Of a stretch of DNA of 6,992 bases, positions 6,426 to 6,992 are shown one piece after another (within the stretch, counting starts at the first letter, position 1; each line of letters begins with the position of its first letter). Both the position numbers and the translations under genes were made by a program. Origin of the DNA: Caldilinea sp. (GTDB lineage Bacteria > Chloroflexota > Anaerolineae > Caldilineales > Caldilineaceae); NCBI GenBank assembly GCA_026389955.1, contig JAPLGY010000445.1, forward strand, positions 1 to 6,992, read 5' to 3'. The notes beneath the pieces were generated by a model, which ran no database searches, was not told where the DNA came from, and saw nothing but the letters and a program-made list of their open reading frames with translations.

Positions 6426-6992
6426 ATCCGCCCAGCCTCCTCGGCCAGAACACGCGGCACACAGTCCTGCTGCTGGTGGCAGCACACCTCTGTCTGGCCC
6501 TGGCCTACAGCGTCTGGAACCCGATCGCCGAGGCTCCAGACGAAGCAGACCACTGGGCACTGGTCGTGTACCTGGCCCAGGAACAACAGCTGCCCACAGG
6601 CCCATGGATGACCCAGGGCAAACATCCGCCCCTGGCCCACATCGGAGCAGCGCTGCTGGCACTGCTGGCCGAGCCAGGCAACGACTTTCTGCACCCCAAC
6701 CCTCAGGTCCAGCTGCAGCCAACCGCAGACGGGTGGTCCCCCAATTTTTTTCTCCACACCGACCAAGAAAACTGGCCCTGGCAGGGAGCTGTGCTCTCCT
6801 TCCACCTGGCAAGGCTCTGGTCGGTCCTGACAAGCACAGCGACTGTGACCGCAGCGTACGGGCTGGCCCGTACGGTCTGGCCACACCAGACAGGCCGGGC
6901 GCTGGCCGCTACCGGCCTGGTCGCCCTGCTGCCCGAGTTCGTGTTCATCGGCAGCGCGATCAACAACGACAGCACCGCAGCCCTCTTCGGCA
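6422..6992 (+). CDS. GT-C fold membrane glycosyltransferase-like protein (GT39/DUF2142-like), N-terminal part only
   Basis: The frame opened by GTG at 6422 stays open for 190 codons to the right edge, so the gene is 3' truncated by the window. The product starts with a hydrophobic helix (about residues 13-31), then a loop with NPIAEAPDEADHW (33-45). This acidic 'PDE' pair after helix 1 is characteristic of GT39/PMT and DUF2142-like lipid-linked sugar transferases. Further matches are GKHPPLAHIGAALLALL (66-82), RLWSVLTSTATVTAAYGLAR (131-150) and LPEFVFIGSAINND (170-183), all common in large Chloroflexota proteins of this type. Such proteins usually transfer sugars from polyprenyl-phosphate donors outside the membrane, but the acceptor cannot be predicted. 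GTG lies inside the patB-like stop (GTGA), implying translational coupling, and no separate ribosome-binding site is evident. Codon use and frame are convincing; the exact family is less certain. Confidence 0.82.
   Translation, partial: MNPPSLLGQNTRHTVLLLVAAHLCLALAYSVWNPIAEAPDEADHWALVVYLAQEQQLPTGPWMTQGKHPPLAHIGAALLALLAEPGNDFLHPNPQVQLQPTADGWSPNFFLHTDQENWPWQGAVLSFHLARLWSVLTSTATVTAAYGLARTVWPHQTGRALAATGLVALLPEFVFIGSAINNDSTAALFG

Noticed and set aside
6855..6874. Perfect inverted repeat CGTACGGGC / GCCCGTACG with a 2-base centre
   Set aside because: It lies in the middle of the GT-C coding sequence, encoding part of a helix (YGLAR), with no T-run and no second copy seen in the window. It is most simply a coincidence of coding sequence.
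6251..6886. 211-codon minus-strand open frame at the right end
   Set aside because: It lies opposite the end of the patB-like gene and the GT-C gene, whose plus-strand frame has clear family motifs. The minus-strand product is Cys/Gln/Gly-rich with no recognisable features.

Overview
The window is a compact, entirely plus-strand stretch of GC-rich bacterial DNA. It carries the 3' part of mrpA, complete mrpB, mrpC, mrpD, mrpE, mrpF and mrpG, then a PLP-dependent C-S lyase/aminotransferase of the PatB/MalY type, and finally the first 190 codons of a multi-spanning GT-C (GT39/DUF2142-like) membrane protein that runs off the right edge. Coding density is nearly total. The longest non-coding stretch is about 54 bases, between mrpG and the patB-like gene.

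Organism (inference): the high GC, tightly packed operon style and a large GT39/DUF2142-like protein with a 'PDExDH' loop and an 'INND' motif fit a member of Chloroflexota, possibly a Caldilinea-like lineage. No rRNA or other phylogenetic marker is present, so this is a moderate guess.

Bases 1-5213 encode a group 1 Mrp (also called Mnh or Pha) multisubunit cation/proton antiporter in the classical order A-B-C-D-E-F-G. MrpA and MrpD are the two large antiporter subunits related to complex I NuoL/M/N. MrpC is NuoK-like. MrpA also carries the fused MbhD- and MbhE-like C-terminal domains, and MrpB, E, F and G complete the complex. The genes overlap (A/B by 8 bases, B/C and C/D by 4) or are separated by only 3-6 bases (D/E, E/F, F/G), so they are almost surely one transcript. 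It should give secondary Na+(Li+)/H+ antiport driven by the membrane potential, for sodium extrusion and pH homeostasis. The operon promoter and the N-terminal part of mrpA lie left of the window.

Bases 5268-6425 encode the PatB/MalY-like enzyme, and the GT-C gene starts at 6422 inside its stop region (GTGA overlap). These two genes are probably translationally coupled. They may be a read-through tail of the mrp operon, since no convincing terminator or promoter is visible in the spacer.

I found no mobile element, CRISPR array, RNA gene or clearly new system. The points most worth checking are an Asp-to-Asn change in the conserved MrpF loop, an acidic C-terminal tail on MrpC, a loss of the usual His in MrpG, a hairpin just ahead of the mrpE ribosome-binding site, and a run of ten C in the patB-like gene.
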